Assembly (NCBI GenBank): GCA_037389465.1 | Contig: JAZARR010000089.1 | Span: 2,542,001 to 2,606,000 of the forward strand | DNA: 64,000 nt | Origin: Baylisascaris procyonis | Lineage: Eukaryota; Nematoda; Chromadorea; Rhabditida; Ascarididae | Reading direction: 5' to 3' | Shown: piece after piece, positions 49,091 to 63,152 of the stretch | Layout: every line of letters begins with the position of its first letter | Numbering within the stretch: position 1 is the stretch's first letter | The notes under the pieces: generated by a model | Databases searched by the model: none | Told to the model about the DNA's origin: nothing | What the model saw: only the letters and a program-made list of their open reading frames with translations | Position numbers and translations under genes: made by a program

Positions 49091-52000
49091 ACTATTCTAG
49101 GCAATTATCTAGAAACTGTAAATGAATGGCAATTAATCGGTCAAGAAATTTGAATAAAAAGACAATCTAATAACTCTTATTCTCCGTAATTTCATTGCAA
49201 AAAATTTAAATACTCTAATATATCAAAGATTTAATATTAGCTATGCTTATTAGGTGCGCAAAATAACAAAAAAAAAAAATATTATGGATTGTCAATTAAA
49301 AAGAATAAATCTCTACAGTTTTTTTTTTGTTGTTGTAAATAATGGCTATCTTCGATACCCTCAATATGCCACTGAAAATTTGAAAATGTTTCAGATTGAT
49401 TTATCATCATCTCATATTTCATTCTACTCGAAAAAACCGTTCCATTTAAGCAATATAAACCAAATTCAATGATCATTGAAATTTTTTATGCAGATTTTCG
49501 ATGGAATTCAAAAAGTCTGAGATGCGAGGAATTATGAATCATCAAGCAGAATAATAGTGTTTCATCGGCAATCACTCTTATGGCTGCAAAATACTTCATT
49601 CGGAATAACGCTCATTTAAATACTCTTTAAAAATACTTTTATTTGATTTTTCAATATAATTTCAATTTTTAGTAAATTCCATAAAAAACAATAAATCAGT
49701 TCCATAAAATTTCAATATATCTTTTTAAACACATTTTTCACAAAAAGTATTTCCTATATAATTAAAATTGCGACATTGCTTGATCGATAAAATTCAAGTA
49801 ACCGTATTGTTCAACAAATCAATAATCCTTTCTTCAGGTGTTTTTAAGTACCTCTCAAAATTACATTAAAGAGAGCACAACAAATTGGCCACACACTGCC
49901 ATTTGTCACGGGACATCTTCATAAATTGAATGGACATTTATGGCCACAGGTTATCAGTGTTACAGACTGAGCGCGCATATGATTATACATGTGTATTTTT
50001 GAAGAAGTAGTGGAGTTGAATGGCAAGTAGCTAATAAAAAAATATGTTAGCGTTTCATTTATGATCTATCGTCGGCGATTTTGATTCAACCATAGATAGA
50101 ATTAATACCACTTTCGATTGGCCAATGGAATGGATATGAAGACAACTTTACATCAACTTTTTAAGCCAATGGCATAGCGAATTATTAAATTTAAAGGTAA
50201 TATCCTTCAATTTCCTTATATTTCATGAAATTTTATTTGTAGCCTTTATCTGTAACTTTATCGTCAGCAATAATGCTAATCCTAATAAAAAGCATCAATC
50301 ACTCAGATAACAGCGATATTCTAATGTATTATCGAACACGCCAATATGCAAATTTATGAGAAAAGAATATTAAGTTGAAATTAACGCAATTTATAATACT
50401 TCGGATTAGAAGAAAAAAAAATGTAATTATTGTTTAAAAAAGCAAGCATGAAGTGTATTGCAGTAATAGATGAAGTAGCAATCCAGTCCCATACGAACCA
50501 GAAAAATCTTCCTAAATTCACTAATTTGGTTTTGGTTGCTTAATAATGCGAGCATTCCGCCATACAGAATAAAATGAAAAACAGAGTTATGAATCGTTTT
50601 AGGGCCTTTTTTGAGGGAAGAAGAGTTACCAATGTTAGGCTTTTTATTGAAGTAATCCGGGAGTTATAAATTCTGACAAGGTAGGTAGTACACCATTTCT
50701 TGAAAAATGCGAAAGCAATCATTTTTTCCCAGTTCAAACAGTCAAAACTGCACAACAATGGAGGTTTACGGCGGAAGGAGTGAGGAATTTATTGAAAGAG
50801 ATGGGGTTTTTCTTCGGTCAAAAAACTAGAAAATAGGCTTATTTTGGGAAAGAGATCATTTCGGGGGGGGGGGGGGGAGAGGGAGATGATCGGAGCTTCA
50901 CAGTCTACCGAAAGAAAAAGGAAAAGAAACTCATACATCACGATTTTATTAATAATGAAATCATAAATAGGCATGAATTTCTATTAAGTCAGATAATGAC
51001 GAAGTTTTATAAACGTTGGAATAATCGCAATACTTGAAAATAACTAAAAGGAATGATTGCATTAATACGTGAGAAAAAGCCTTACGATTTGTGGAGAGGT
51101 ATAAGGTATAACATACGAAAAGTAATATGACGCCAATTATTAATTGATAAAAATAAGTTGGGTAAAGTTTGCTCGGCCATATGATGGCATAACATTGCGA
51201 TATGCCGAATATATTGCTTAGATGCATAGACTACATATAAAAAGAGAGAATTAAATTGAAAAAATAATTAAAATTCGATAAATTTAGAATTATAAAAAGA
51301 AAAATTGAATTTAATTCATTTAAATTTAGTTAAAAGTGGAATATCGAAGAATATTGATGGCGAAAGATGTGCCGTTGAACATTTACGGATGGAACCGATA
51401 GGAGATGATGAAAATGTGTTTTTTTTCTTAATCTTTTAAAGTGAAAGTGCTCGACGGCACAGTTTAATCGTGGTAGAGGATGCCACTTAGCGTTAAATGA
51501 GAGCGACTCATCACTAAACCCCAAATATCTATATTTTATTTTTCTTATTCTTATTCAATAGGTAAGCGAGAAATTTAGCATCATTTCTTGAATATTGTAA
51601 ATGCAAATATGAAAAGAAAAAAATTATAGAAAGGAAAATCAGTATTAAAAGTGAAAAAAAATGTGGAAGAAAAATTTATCAAAAATATAACATATGTAAA
51701 ATTGATAAATAAAAACTAATGAAAAACTGATGAAAAAAGAATTGAGAAAATATTAGTGAGATTATTGACTGAAAAAGATTCGTATATGACGATGGGTTGC
51801 TTAAACAAAATTTTAGATGAATATTTTATGAGGCTATTGCACAAATTGAGAGATATTAGATGTTCAGGTAATAGTAGAACGAAAAAAAAAGCAAGCAATA
51901 TTATATTAAAGCAATATTATAGGCTTCAATAAGCTCAAAGATGAAATCGATTATTATATGGTTAAATGAGTCAATCCCTTAATTTAAAAGAGATATGAGA

Positions 52001-53925
52001 AGAAATTTATTTGAAGAATAGCGAAAGTCTTCGTGAAATATTATTTCGAAATTTTTCGCTAAAAAAGTCGCTCTATCCGTAAATTATGAATTGTGAATAA
52101 GTCGGGGCCAACAAACCGAGCTCAATTAACAAATATCTGGTGCAAATGTCCTCTCCAGAAGCGCATTAAAAATAATGTGTAAATAAACGTATGGAACGAT
52201 AAATGTAGAGGATAATGAGTGTGGGTGGAGGGCGAGTTGATGAAACGAATGCGGCAAAAGGGGGATGGATATGTATTGGCGAAAGTGTGGGAGTGCATTC
52301 AATGAGGTGAAATTGAAGAAAACGAAACGAGTGAACGAACGTCTAATGAAGGGGAATGTGAAGGTGTCGGCAATGCCTGATGAATCGAAACGAATGCCGA
52401 TAAAGTGGGCTGAAACGTTGTTCAGCACCAACCGATCGCCACACTTGTTTTGCTTTTGATCGAACGATGGCGGCGACTAACCAGCGCAAGCACTAAACAA
52501 AATCGGTGGCAAACAATCCGATGAAATGAATGAACGAATCTAAAGACCCTAACTGGGTTACTGTAACACCCACTTCAACTTAGACACAGGTCAACGGCCA
52601 ATTCTCGAAACGCCGATCGTCACCACTGCAATCGCCTTTAGCCTTTCTGGACGATGTCGTTAACATTCACGTTGATCGAATATCTCCGGTTCCGCTTTTG
52701 TTAAGTTTTTGTTCCGGCAAATCAGAATTCCACATGCCGTCGTTCAGCTGCTTGCACTGTTTCATGAAACCATCGAATTCGAACGAGGAAAAAATCAGCG
52801 AATTTTTTGAATGCATTTGAGCGTCATCAAACTATCGGCATCACAGAGATATTGGATTGCATTGCTCATGTTTTGCTTACTTTTCAACCAACGATGGATT
52901 GGTGAGCAGACAGACATAAATGCGTTCGCAGACAAACAATCAGACACATACCTACAAGCAGAATGCTAGGATTATGTTTTACATATGCAAATTTGTGAAA
53001 GTAATAACCCAAATGTTTTCGTAACAATTTTGTCACAACAAACATTTGCATGCTTGTTTTATATCGCTTATGTATTATGACCATCATAACGGTTAAAAAG
53101 ATAGAAATATTGCCACTTTTGATATGTTGACGACAACTTTTATAACTAAAACTTTTTATTATTATCTAACGACTGCATGAGTAAAAAGTTTCTAAATTAA
53201 TTGTTGGGTAGGCAGATGCATTTGGCGCCCCCATGGCATCCTGGGCATCTAAAAATGATCTTTGTTGGTAAAATTATTTGAAAATCTGGAATAGTGAGTA
53301 GTTTGAAATTTCAGTGAAAAATTATTTTCACCTAATTTAAAAATTATTTTCACTTAATTTATTGTTGAAATAATCGACAGTGCACACATATATTATTAAG
53401 AATGCATAAACAATTACAAATACTTATATTCTATTGCATATATTAAGCATGGAATTGAAAAATTTTTTAAAGATTTTTTTGCAGTCTGTGGTTCCAAATA
53501 TTTTCTAAAAAGTATTTCAATTCAAAGATGATCGATTGTGATAAAATTTGCTCATTGCTAAAAGAGAATCAAAATTCGATCTGAGAAATCAACGCATAAA
53601 ATTGGTTGATCTTGTCTATAACATCGTCAAAATCGTCTCAAAATTACAAAAAAAGATCATACAAATCCAATAGGTCAAATGGCCAAAATGCTAGAGATTT
53701 TATTAAAAAGAAATTTGAAAAATGTTTTCCGAAATACCAAAATTTATATTTATTACGGAAAATTGTTGAAAAAAATGCGGTTTTATTTTGCACGTAGATT
53801 GCGCAATGATAAGGGAGTGTTGAAATCAACGAGTGGTTTCTTCGAAGTGCGTTTGATAAGTTTCTAGGCCATAGTCTTTATTGATTGCTCTTCGCGGCGG
53901 TTCTCTTTGAAATTCACTGCAACTG

Positions 53926-54000
53926 GTCAGATATGAAAGCCACTGGTCAGATAAGAAAGCCATTGGTCAGATATGAAAGCTACTGGTCGGGCATTGGTTA
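53926..54000. repeat. 21-bp tandem repeat, about 3.5 copies
   Basis: Units read CACTGGTCAGATATGAAAGC with small changes, followed by a partial unit (TACTGGTCGGGCATTGGT). Intergenic between cut-6 and vab-7. Confidence 0.85.
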
Positions 54001-57000
54001 GACATAGTAAATAATCTTATAAAATATTATTGCTATCGGTAGGCTTACAGTATGCATGATGATAGATTTACACATAAATTTAGCAATATATACAGTAGGT
54101 AACGGGATAGGTGTGGTTAAATAATATACCTCTATTTCAATTCATTTCCTTTCACAGTCCCAAAACTGAAAACATACAAAAAGTATTTGGGCAATAACTG
54201 TAATAGTATTGCACTACAATTGGAATATTACAGTACTATCGCAATTACTGCATAAGAATTGTTGCAGTACTGTAGTACAATTTTAGTTATGACTATTACT
54301 GTACAGAAATTAGCTGGTCCTAATGCGATAAGAAATCACTGATCATGACCAGATTTGTGTTGTAATGTTAGTTGTTATGAGAGATATTAATGCGATCGGA
54401 CAGATATGATTTTTAGCAATATATTTAACTATTCAATAACAAATAAGGTATTCGATATATTGTCGTAATGGAATTTTACAATTTCTACTCCGATTGTTGC
54501 AATATTGTTGCATTTTCATTAGTGTCAACGCTTAGATAAATGCGGCTATATCCTTTCTTAAATTTTTTTGCTTGTGTACTTTCTAAATAAAATTGCTCTT
54601 CTTTGTGGAAATTTCCTTGCTTGGAAATATCACTGAAAAATTTTTCTTACAAATCATAATTTACTTTTATATGGTTAGATTTTTTCCGAAATACGTAGAA
54701 GCGTATTTCATTTTTCTTTGCATGACTCTTTTTTCTTCGACTCATTCATATAAAAGTGAAAAACGCATCGATCTAACCTCATCAATCAATATCTATTAAA
54801 ACGATTATGAATATTCGCTGAGATAGCGTTTGTATTTCTTGATGAATAAAGCAGCTACGCATTATTGAGTTCCATTTAATTCCATTCCCCTCACCTTCCC
54901 TTCCCTTTGAATCATCAATTATAAAACGCGTTGCGAGTGTACTTTAATGTTTTATGATTACATTCAATTATGGTCACAATAAAGGAAGTGGTGCATTGTC
55001 TAAGCCTGAGGCAATAAGTCATGAATGCTATTTAGGCATGCCCATAGTGATACGGCAGTGCATGTCAGATGGGGCAGCTGCTGCCTCATGCAAATTTGCA
55101 CCTCATTGACGAATTGCTTTTCCTACAAGCATGGTCACCCTTTGAATTTAGCTTTATGCTGTCACTCGAGAGACAGAGGAGAATCTGCGAAGGGTAGGGG
55201 GTATGAAGAGACGGGCCTATGATATGAGGCCCGACATCAATTCTTGCAAAACTGCAAGCAAATGAATGTAACATACTTCTCAAAAGTGTTGAATATGGGG
55301 ACATCATTCCTATCTTCACAAACTGGGGTTAACTACTCAAAACTCCTTTGAAAATGGACCAGAGATGATGATCTTCCTCATAAATACTTCCAAATACATA
55401 CATTAATACATCCTGAGTTTAAACAAGGCGACCGCTCAGTTAAAAATTTTGCAAAAGACCCGTTTTCCCGTATGGTTTATTTTGGATCATGTAAAAGGTT
55501 TTTTCAGCTGCAAATTTTTGTACAGATCAAACGATGTTGGTGGATGAACTTGAAATAGATCAACAACTATGTCTATGAAGTTTCTTAGCTCTACCTCGGA
55601 AATGAAGCAGTCAGACACGCACGTTCACATGGACACGACATTTTGTGAATGCAAAATTGCAAATGCACATAGAAGATTCCCCACAGAAGTGAATATCATA
55701 TTAAATTCACATGCAGAATGAAGAACGAAATAATATTGTCGAATCTCTTTGATGAGTATGACCACTCTTTATAAGATTTGAATAGTGCTGTGAAATGAGA
55801 CAACGTTGTAATGATTGATGAACGACACGTTTGTCAATAAGCTATTCTGCATCCCGATGACCCATCCTAATATTATCGGTTGCTTCGAAAAAGCTCAAAA
55901 AGCTTTTTAGGAAATTCGAAATGATTTACATGTGAATCAAACTATTTTATAGAGAGAATTTTATCACGTTTTTTTATAGAAAAATCTTTGCAGTAGAAAT
56001 AACGGAGAAGAGCGAGAAATTTACGAAGTGCTCTAAGAAATGTACGACTATTTTATTATTGGTACTCTTACCTCTGAAATCTCTTTTACATTAGTACTTT
56101 TTCATCTATACCAATTGCTTTTCAGAAGGAATTTATTCAAATTTTGAGACATTAAATTTCAAATATTCAAATCGCCCGTAAAGTATGCAAAAAATATTGT
56201 AATTTGAAGATGGGCATTCAGCAACTATTTCTATAGAGGAAACATCTATCAAAAAATTTGTTGCCCATATAATTATATTAGAAAAGAAATTTAAAAAAAA
56301 AATTATGTTGTTTGAAAATAAAACTTCTTATATTGATCAAAACTTGAAACCAAAATCCGTTCAAATTATTTCATTGATATTATGAGCAACAAATAGCATA
56401 ATTCGCTTACATCATTACTCGATTATTTAAATTCGATTTTGCTTTATAAAGCCTTAAATACCATCAACAGAAAATTTAACATTTTTCCCAAGCAATTCGA
56501 GTTTTATACTTATCTAGAGAGATTTCAGAAGTTCGCTATCAATGTTGAAATGGTTCCATTATGCTAGAGTCGATTTATATTTGGATGTTAAAGCCAACCT
56601 CGACGCTCTTTTTTTTGAAGAGAAGGTAGAGGGTCGAAATGGCAATAATTTAGGAAGCCGTAACACCCATGAAAGAAATTGAATCATTTTTAATCAATTA
56701 CAGCTTTAGATTAAATGATTTAATTATTGTTTTGGAGAATTTAAAAATTATCCTCACCTTCAATTAAATTTTAAGGGAAAATCCTTACCTCACATTCATT
56801 CGTCCTTAATTTATGAAAGTTCCACTCTTCTTTTTTTTTTTGATTTCATAGAAAATATTTTCAATTGTCATAACTAAGAACCCTCAGAAGTTTTGCATAT
56901 ACCAGGCAACTGAATTACAGCCAATATTTATAGCCCAAATTTTTTGAGAATAAAGTCCTTTCTCTCGCAATTTCGATAGCAAACTCGCTCATAAATCGTA

Positions 57001-58488
57001 AAGATTGTTTTTTTTTTAAAGAAGTAATATAGATTGAAAACACAATGAAGCGCTATCGTCATCACTCTTTCTTCCGTTATCATTATCGTTATCATCTGTT
57101 TATGCTAATCAAAAACTTTTTGATGAGTTAACGGTTAATTCGACAGCTTCATCGATCATTTTATTCGCATTTGGGTTACTAATTAAGAAAATATAATTAA
57201 AATACAACAAAATAAAACAATATTATGAAAAGTGTAAATATAAGCTTCAATTAGTGGAGCTCATCCAAATTGTTTAGAATCGAAATTATTATGCAAATAT
57301 GTTATAATATCCGCCTCTATCCGTTTTCCTAAACCGCCATCTCAAATCGCCTATAAAATCTAGTTAGCGTACGCCGATTGGAGCAAAGATAAAATGTGCG
57401 AAGAATATGCAAATTAAAAGAGGCATCGTACGGGTATATTTGATTGAATTCCAAACAAGATATAATGCTGTCTTGTTTTTAATGGCTCTCATTTGCGTAT
57501 GTGAATGCATGCTTACAAATAGCATCCATCAAATAAACGGCCATTTATCGAACTAATATACTAGCTATTCAAATACGGTAGTGATGCATTTAGCTAACGC
57601 TTAAAGATATAGAAAAAGGTACTAGGTATAGAAAAAGGATTGGAATCTTTGCTAAGCATAAATTGCGAAAGGGGAAAGATTATGCGAGGAGAGGTGCTAG
57701 TGAAAGATTCGAAATCACTATAACGATGAGGCAAAAAAGACAAATTAACATATTCAAATCATAATTTTCTTATTCAAATTATTGAAAAAAAAATTCAAAA
57801 CGAATCAGCAACTATCAGCGACTGACGCTAAGGATTAGTGGCAACTTATAACTTCAAATTGAAATATCACAGCTAATTTCCCAAACATATTACACTAGGT
57901 AAACAGTGATTTGAAATATGAAATAATCGTTAATTCCTGCATAAAGGCCCCTTTCTAAAATTAATATTAGTTTTTAATCATTTCGTAAGTTATTTTTTGA
58001 AAAAGAATTCCCAAAGTTGAGATGAACATGAACTTGAGATGGTTTTTCTCGAGTTCTAGAACCTAGCTCTAACTTTTTATGAAAGATTTTGGAAATACAG
58101 CTCAAACGCTCATTGTGGACCTGTTCTAAAATATTCTTTAGGTCCTAAGAAGCATACATAAAAAATATTGAACAACGGTATATTTGGAAATGAAAAGATC
58201 TATGTGTATCATAACCTTTAACATATGCGTAACGCATAGAAAATAGTTGCTTGAAGATTTTTCACACTCGTATATCAATTTCTTTCAAATTTTTATTTCA
58301 AATATATAGAGTTATCGAGATTGACTCGAAAAGAGCGGAAAAAGTCAACTGGTTGCGTTTAATTTGTTTCTGCTTCACGAAATTAAAATAAACCACAAAT
58401 ATCACGAATATTACTTTGTTTGGCGATTGTTTTTTTTAATAATAAATGGAATGCGCAATTCTTATTTCATCTCGAGTGATCGCTGAAG

Positions 58489-61400
58489 CTAAGTCGGCGA
58501 TGGTACATTAGATGAGACATCAGGATCGGGTGTTTTCGTTTCGGGACTCGAAGATGCACATGTCGATGAAGCAAACAGTGGAGTGCCACTCAATAATGGT
58601 CGCACAACGCTGAAATAAATCAACCGTTTCAATTGTGACGTAACGCTAAAAAAATTATCGATTATTACTGATTGATTTTCGCCAATCAGAACATCGATTA
58701 TAATAATCGATGTTTTGATAATTGTAATAATCGACCTTGCCTATTCCAGAGGTACTGTCTCGATGATCATGGATGGCTGTATCATGTAAAACGATACTTT
58801 TATAGTAAGTACCTCGAATTTGAATTTAGTGAAAACATGGAAAAAGAGTTCCTCATTGAGGGCCGTTAAGACCGTAGAGCCAAGAAAAAAAACAGCAATA
58901 ATGGGTGATGATCTTTGATCAACCGTAAGTGGTCCCTTTCTTAACGCTAAACAAGAAAGTAGTTTATGGTTCGGAATAAGTTATCAGAACCGTAACGGTA
59001 GCGGAGATAACCAATGAGGTCAATAATCCTGCAAACTATGACTATTTTCTGGACGCTACTATATGGCCAAGCAGTGATATGTAAGCCTATTGTACTCACA
59101 TTGAAAAAGATTGACATAAAACAACTATTGCTTCATTGCTTTCAATGAACGTGAATAGAAAATTCAGTCAACACTATGTGGCGATAAATTTGCTTTGAAA
59201 AAGAAAACTTTTAATTTACCGCATATTAACAGTACGACTGCATAGGTGAAATCTGAACGAAGACGATTTCCCATCTTTGCGTTCCCTAATAAGCTCATAA
59301 AGTCTGTGCAGATATCAATCCCTCCAGTCATTACTATAAAGCATAATAGCTGGTGGATACATCAGACCTCTCATATTGGTAGTTAGTTTCTAGCTTCTAA
59401 TGTGGTACCACATCACAGGTTCGTGGCTTCATAAAATGAACCGAAGACTAGTTGGTACATAATTCGCAATTGCCTAATTACTGAGCTCATCATCTTCTTT
59501 GTCATGGGTAAAAAAACTGAAAGAATTTTGCCTATGGCCTGTTGACTGCAACTAAGGGATACATGAATTCAGGATTTAGAATGTCAAGAGCGTGATCGAA
59601 CTAGGACGTTGCAAAGGCAATATGCTGTTGGTTTGAATTTCAGATTGCTTCGTCATAAGGGAAAATGAAGATGGAAAATAACAAACCTTGGTGTACACAG
59701 TTTCGGCACAAAAGAAGACCTCCATGCTTCATAGTAAAACGGATTGAGCATATAAGCGGTCATCTGGTGGTCAACGAATGGCCAATGAAGAGTGGCCATT
59801 TTTTGACGTTTGTCCTTCATTCGACGATTTTGAAACCAAACCTAAATATCAATTTTGATCTGCAGTGCAACAAAAACACAAATGCAATTTTTGAGAGAGC
59901 CATGGAAAGATGAGAGACGTACCGATAGCACGAAATGATCATGGCTAAGTGGAGTGTCCTGAGGCTATCACCTCATTCTTTTCCTTCCCCAGCTGGATGG
60001 GTTAAAGATAGGCACTGATGACAGCTATCAATTAATGTGAACACATGCATCTGTCGTTGTTGTGAATCATTATGATCGACACCTAATGCTGATACATTTT
60101 GCTGATAAGGCGAATGTGTGTAGCCGTATAGGAAAATGAGGAGTGGAGAGGGGGAGGGGCAAAGAAGACCTTGTAAAAGATGGAAGGAGGGAGCAATGGA
60201 TCACCTTTATCAGGAAATCAGGAAAACTGAATTCAAAAATAGCAATTTAATTCGCAAACCAATTTTCATCTTCAACCGCTCGATTTATTATTGAAAAGTG
60301 ATCGTTAAGCGATTGCTTAGGAAAAACAATATAAGGCATTGCACCTTTTTCTTTTCGATAAAGGATCCATAGATCGGTTTAATGGCCGTTGTATGGATAC
60401 GCTTATATCTATTTGCGCTTCTGGCACGGACTTTCAGTTGTTTTTTGAAGTACACAATTGTTTGGCTGCTTTTTTAAATGTTTCTTACTAAATGTTCTTA
60501 GTAGGTTTTTATAGAATCTCCAAACGTTCTAGATTGTTATCAATAGGGGGGGGGGGAGGGGAGGCAAAACACTAATCATATTTTTTATTCATCGATTACT
60601 CTTCTTCCTCTTTTCTTTTCTCTTCAAAACATCTGTATCAAATGAAAGTTGTATAAAGTAGGCACAATAGATGTTGAAAGACGATCTGTTTATTTTTTTG
60701 AATATGAGTGGAGAAGTTGAAAGAATTTTGCGAATTGAAAAGGTTGCCTAAAAATGGAGTTTCTTCATATAATAGTAGATCCACAATATTACAATCACAT
60801 ATATTTTCCATTCCTTTCTAGGGTAGATCCCAGCTAGGTGTTTGAGAACGAGCATTGATAGTGAAATATTTGAGAGTATCTCATCACCAATCGTTTAATG
60901 ATCTCCTCTTGGAGATCATATATAGAAGTATGACTTTAAGAGTTAAAAAATGATTATTAAACACCTAAATAAAGAAGGTTCGAGAAGCCTAAACATGGAT
61001 TGCAGTGCAATGCGGCTACCAAAGACAAGTGAGTAAGGTGAAAAAGGTGTACCGTTTTGAAAAGTTAAATTCCAATTTTCGAAAAAAAATTGAGCGGCAG
61101 TAATTATCAAGAAATTTCCAAAATAGATCATCTCAGAGGTTATCAAACTCATTCACTGTACAGTAGAGTTACGGTTGCTTAAAGTACGGTAATAAGTTTT
61201 ATTATGAGAGAAATAATCGTCTTATATGCTCCACATTTCTTCTAAAGAAATAATCTCGGCATATCGTTGCGATTTGCTTGTTGCACACATAATATGACGC
61301 TCTATAGCGTCGAAGAATAATCGAAAATTTAAAATGAATTGCATTGCAGCGAGGAAAAACTCGATGTGTGTGATAATATGAGTAGAAGACATTGCTTGAA

Positions 61401-63152
61401 ATGAGTGAATACTCTCTTGGGATGCTACAGTAATCTTTGAATGCAATAAACTCTACAAGAATCTCCTTAACAAGCAATTCGATTCGCTTACATATTGCCA
61501 CATCATTTCTATCACAAGTCACTTTCTTTAATAAATGTTCGAAAAGATATTCAAATCCTCTCATAAGGGAGACCCCTCTAGTCGTCGATTAATCTTTTCT
61601 TGTCGAATCAATTCATCAACGAGTGAATACTAAAGCTATACTAGCGCACTTTGACAATTCGAAAACATTTAAATGGTTATAGTATTTATTTATTTTAAGC
61701 TTATCATGGCTAATTTTCTTCACTAAAATCCTTCGTCATCAATTAATGCGGATATCTTTACTTGCTTTTTCAGACAATGATGCGACTATTAACCGTATTT
61801 ACATATTTACAATGTTGTCATTATGTTTGCACATATTTACAAAACATATTTATAGCGTTGTAATTGTTTTTTTGAAATAAAAGTTGAAAGTTGAACTTTT
61901 AAGAGGAAGTTTTCCTCATGTGATATCAGATTTTATAAAGACTGTTGTATGTACACTAAGAAGCAAATAGAAGCCCTCAAATGCAACTATGATGCATATA
62001 TGAAAACTGCTAGACTAAAGTTTTTTTGGCGATAATTAGACGCCATCATTTTGAAACATTTATGTCTCATTTCGTGTTCATGTCGACACTTTGCTATTCC
62101 ATCTGGCTATGCGTAATTCAAAAACGAATGTTATAGCCAAGTACTTCATCAGGCAATGCATCCAACTGTTGAAATTGTTTTACGATTGTATCAGTGAAAA
62201 AAATTACAAGGCTAGATGTAATATGCAAATAACGAGATTACGTTCCCCAAAACTTAGCTGTATTATGACCCGAAATAGAAAATTCAAAAAAAAAAAATGG
62301 TACGTGAACAGCGCATAGGAGCGCTCCTTTGTGCAAAATTATCCGCCAATATGTCATAAATATAAACCATAATGCCATATACATATGAATGCAAATTCTT
62401 TTCGAGCTTATAATGAAACTTGTGATGATGTGAAAAGCATAATCACTAAAAAAACAAACAATAGCAATTAAAATTGTGCAATGTTTTAAACGTTATCTTG
62501 AGAGCTTTTTAAAACTGGGAATATGCTAGGAAAAACACTTCTCGTTCAGCACTATGCCCAACTTGTGTTCCTTGTATATATAATATATTGCGCTTTTCTA
62601 CATGGGGACATATGCTTATAAAATATTTCTTATGTACTTATATTTTCCTAAGTACTAATCTTTTGAATTATTGTCACAAGGTCATGAATGTGTGTCATTG
62701 AAGTGACTCACTGAATTATCATCAAAAACGTCTAAAAATTTAAGAAGCGATAACGTTTGTTTTGCACCAAGTGCATCGATATTAATAAACCTTTGCGCAT
62801 ATAAACTGCTTCCGAAATTCGACAAACTATATACATAATGCAAATGGCATCGTAGTTAAACGACGCTATAAAGGCGAAACTCTAAGAAACTGGTCTTCAT
62901 GTGGCCAAAACCACAGAAAAACTCTTTCAAACCCCTTGCCTATCCTTTCTTGTTCCATCCCTTCTTCCTGTTTCAAGAAATATTGCAAAAATACTTTTAT
63001 AGTTCCTTCTGGAAGATTCAATTGTGCGGCCAATTCACATCGTTTCGGTCGTGATACGTAGTTCTCCCTAGCAAATTCTTTCTCTAATCGGTTGATCTGC
63101 TCACGACTGAATGCTGTTCGATAGCGTCGCATTCCGTTATCATCACGAACGT
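58489..63152 (-). CDS. vab-7: vab-7 / even-skipped homeobox gene, 3' part (5' end outside window)
   Basis: Three exons are visible: 63152-62995, 59841-59687, 58609-58489. Phases agree, and the last ends in TAG, giving 144 residues after one split codon. The first carries homeodomain residues 1-46 ([19 protein letters not shown], then [20 protein letters not shown]). The second begins with V47 and the recognition helix [14 protein letters not shown], with Q50 and N51 intact. NYVSRP and MKDKRQ are diagnostic of the Eve/Evx class. After the homeodomain comes HWPF, like the WPF/WPY of Eve proteins, then a short Ser/Pro/Thr-rich tail ending SSNVPSPT. In C. elegans, VAB-7 patterns posterior muscle, epidermis and motor neurons as a nuclear transcription factor. 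The first visible exon starts at an acceptor (TCTTTTAG), so one or more N-terminal exons lie to the right. Confidence 0.95.
58690..58714. promoter_or_regulatory. Palindromic ATCGATTA pair in the last vab-7 intron
   Basis: Two 11-base arms (AACATCGATTA and its reverse complement) are separated by three bases. Another ATCGATTA lies about 35 bases to the left and an AATAATCGA just to the right. ATCGAT(TA) is the core bound by ONECUT/CUT-type homeodomain proteins. The cluster is about 80 bp upstream of the last exon in the sense direction. A regulatory role is inference. Confidence 0.35.
61202..61564 (-). other. Unassigned 120-codon open frame inside the vab-7 intron
   Basis: An ATG-initiated frame of 120 codons on the same strand as vab-7, in the 3.1-kb intron that splits the homeodomain. 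It begins [18 protein letters not shown] and is rich in charged and aromatic residues, without low-complexity bias. That is long for chance in sequence this AT-rich. No family is recognised and no splice sites or promoter are evident. It could be a nested gene, an exon of an alternative transcript, or chance. Confidence 0.3.

Larger units (their letters stand above)
48479..58488. other. Intergenic between vab-7 and cut-6
   Basis: About 10 kb upstream of cut-6 and downstream of vab-7 without a supportable gene. It contains the repeats listed separately, a 15-bp G-tract at 50863-50877, and a TACTGTA-rich segment at 54180-54310. Short frames at 52126-52459 and 55025-55319 are in GC-richer patches but match nothing I recognise. 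Confidence 0.55.

Noticed and set aside
52265..52459. Kinase-like RMPIKWAE motif in a short plus-strand frame
   Set aside because: Only a few residues resemble a tyrosine-kinase activation segment; no DFG, APE or other kinase motifs nearby.
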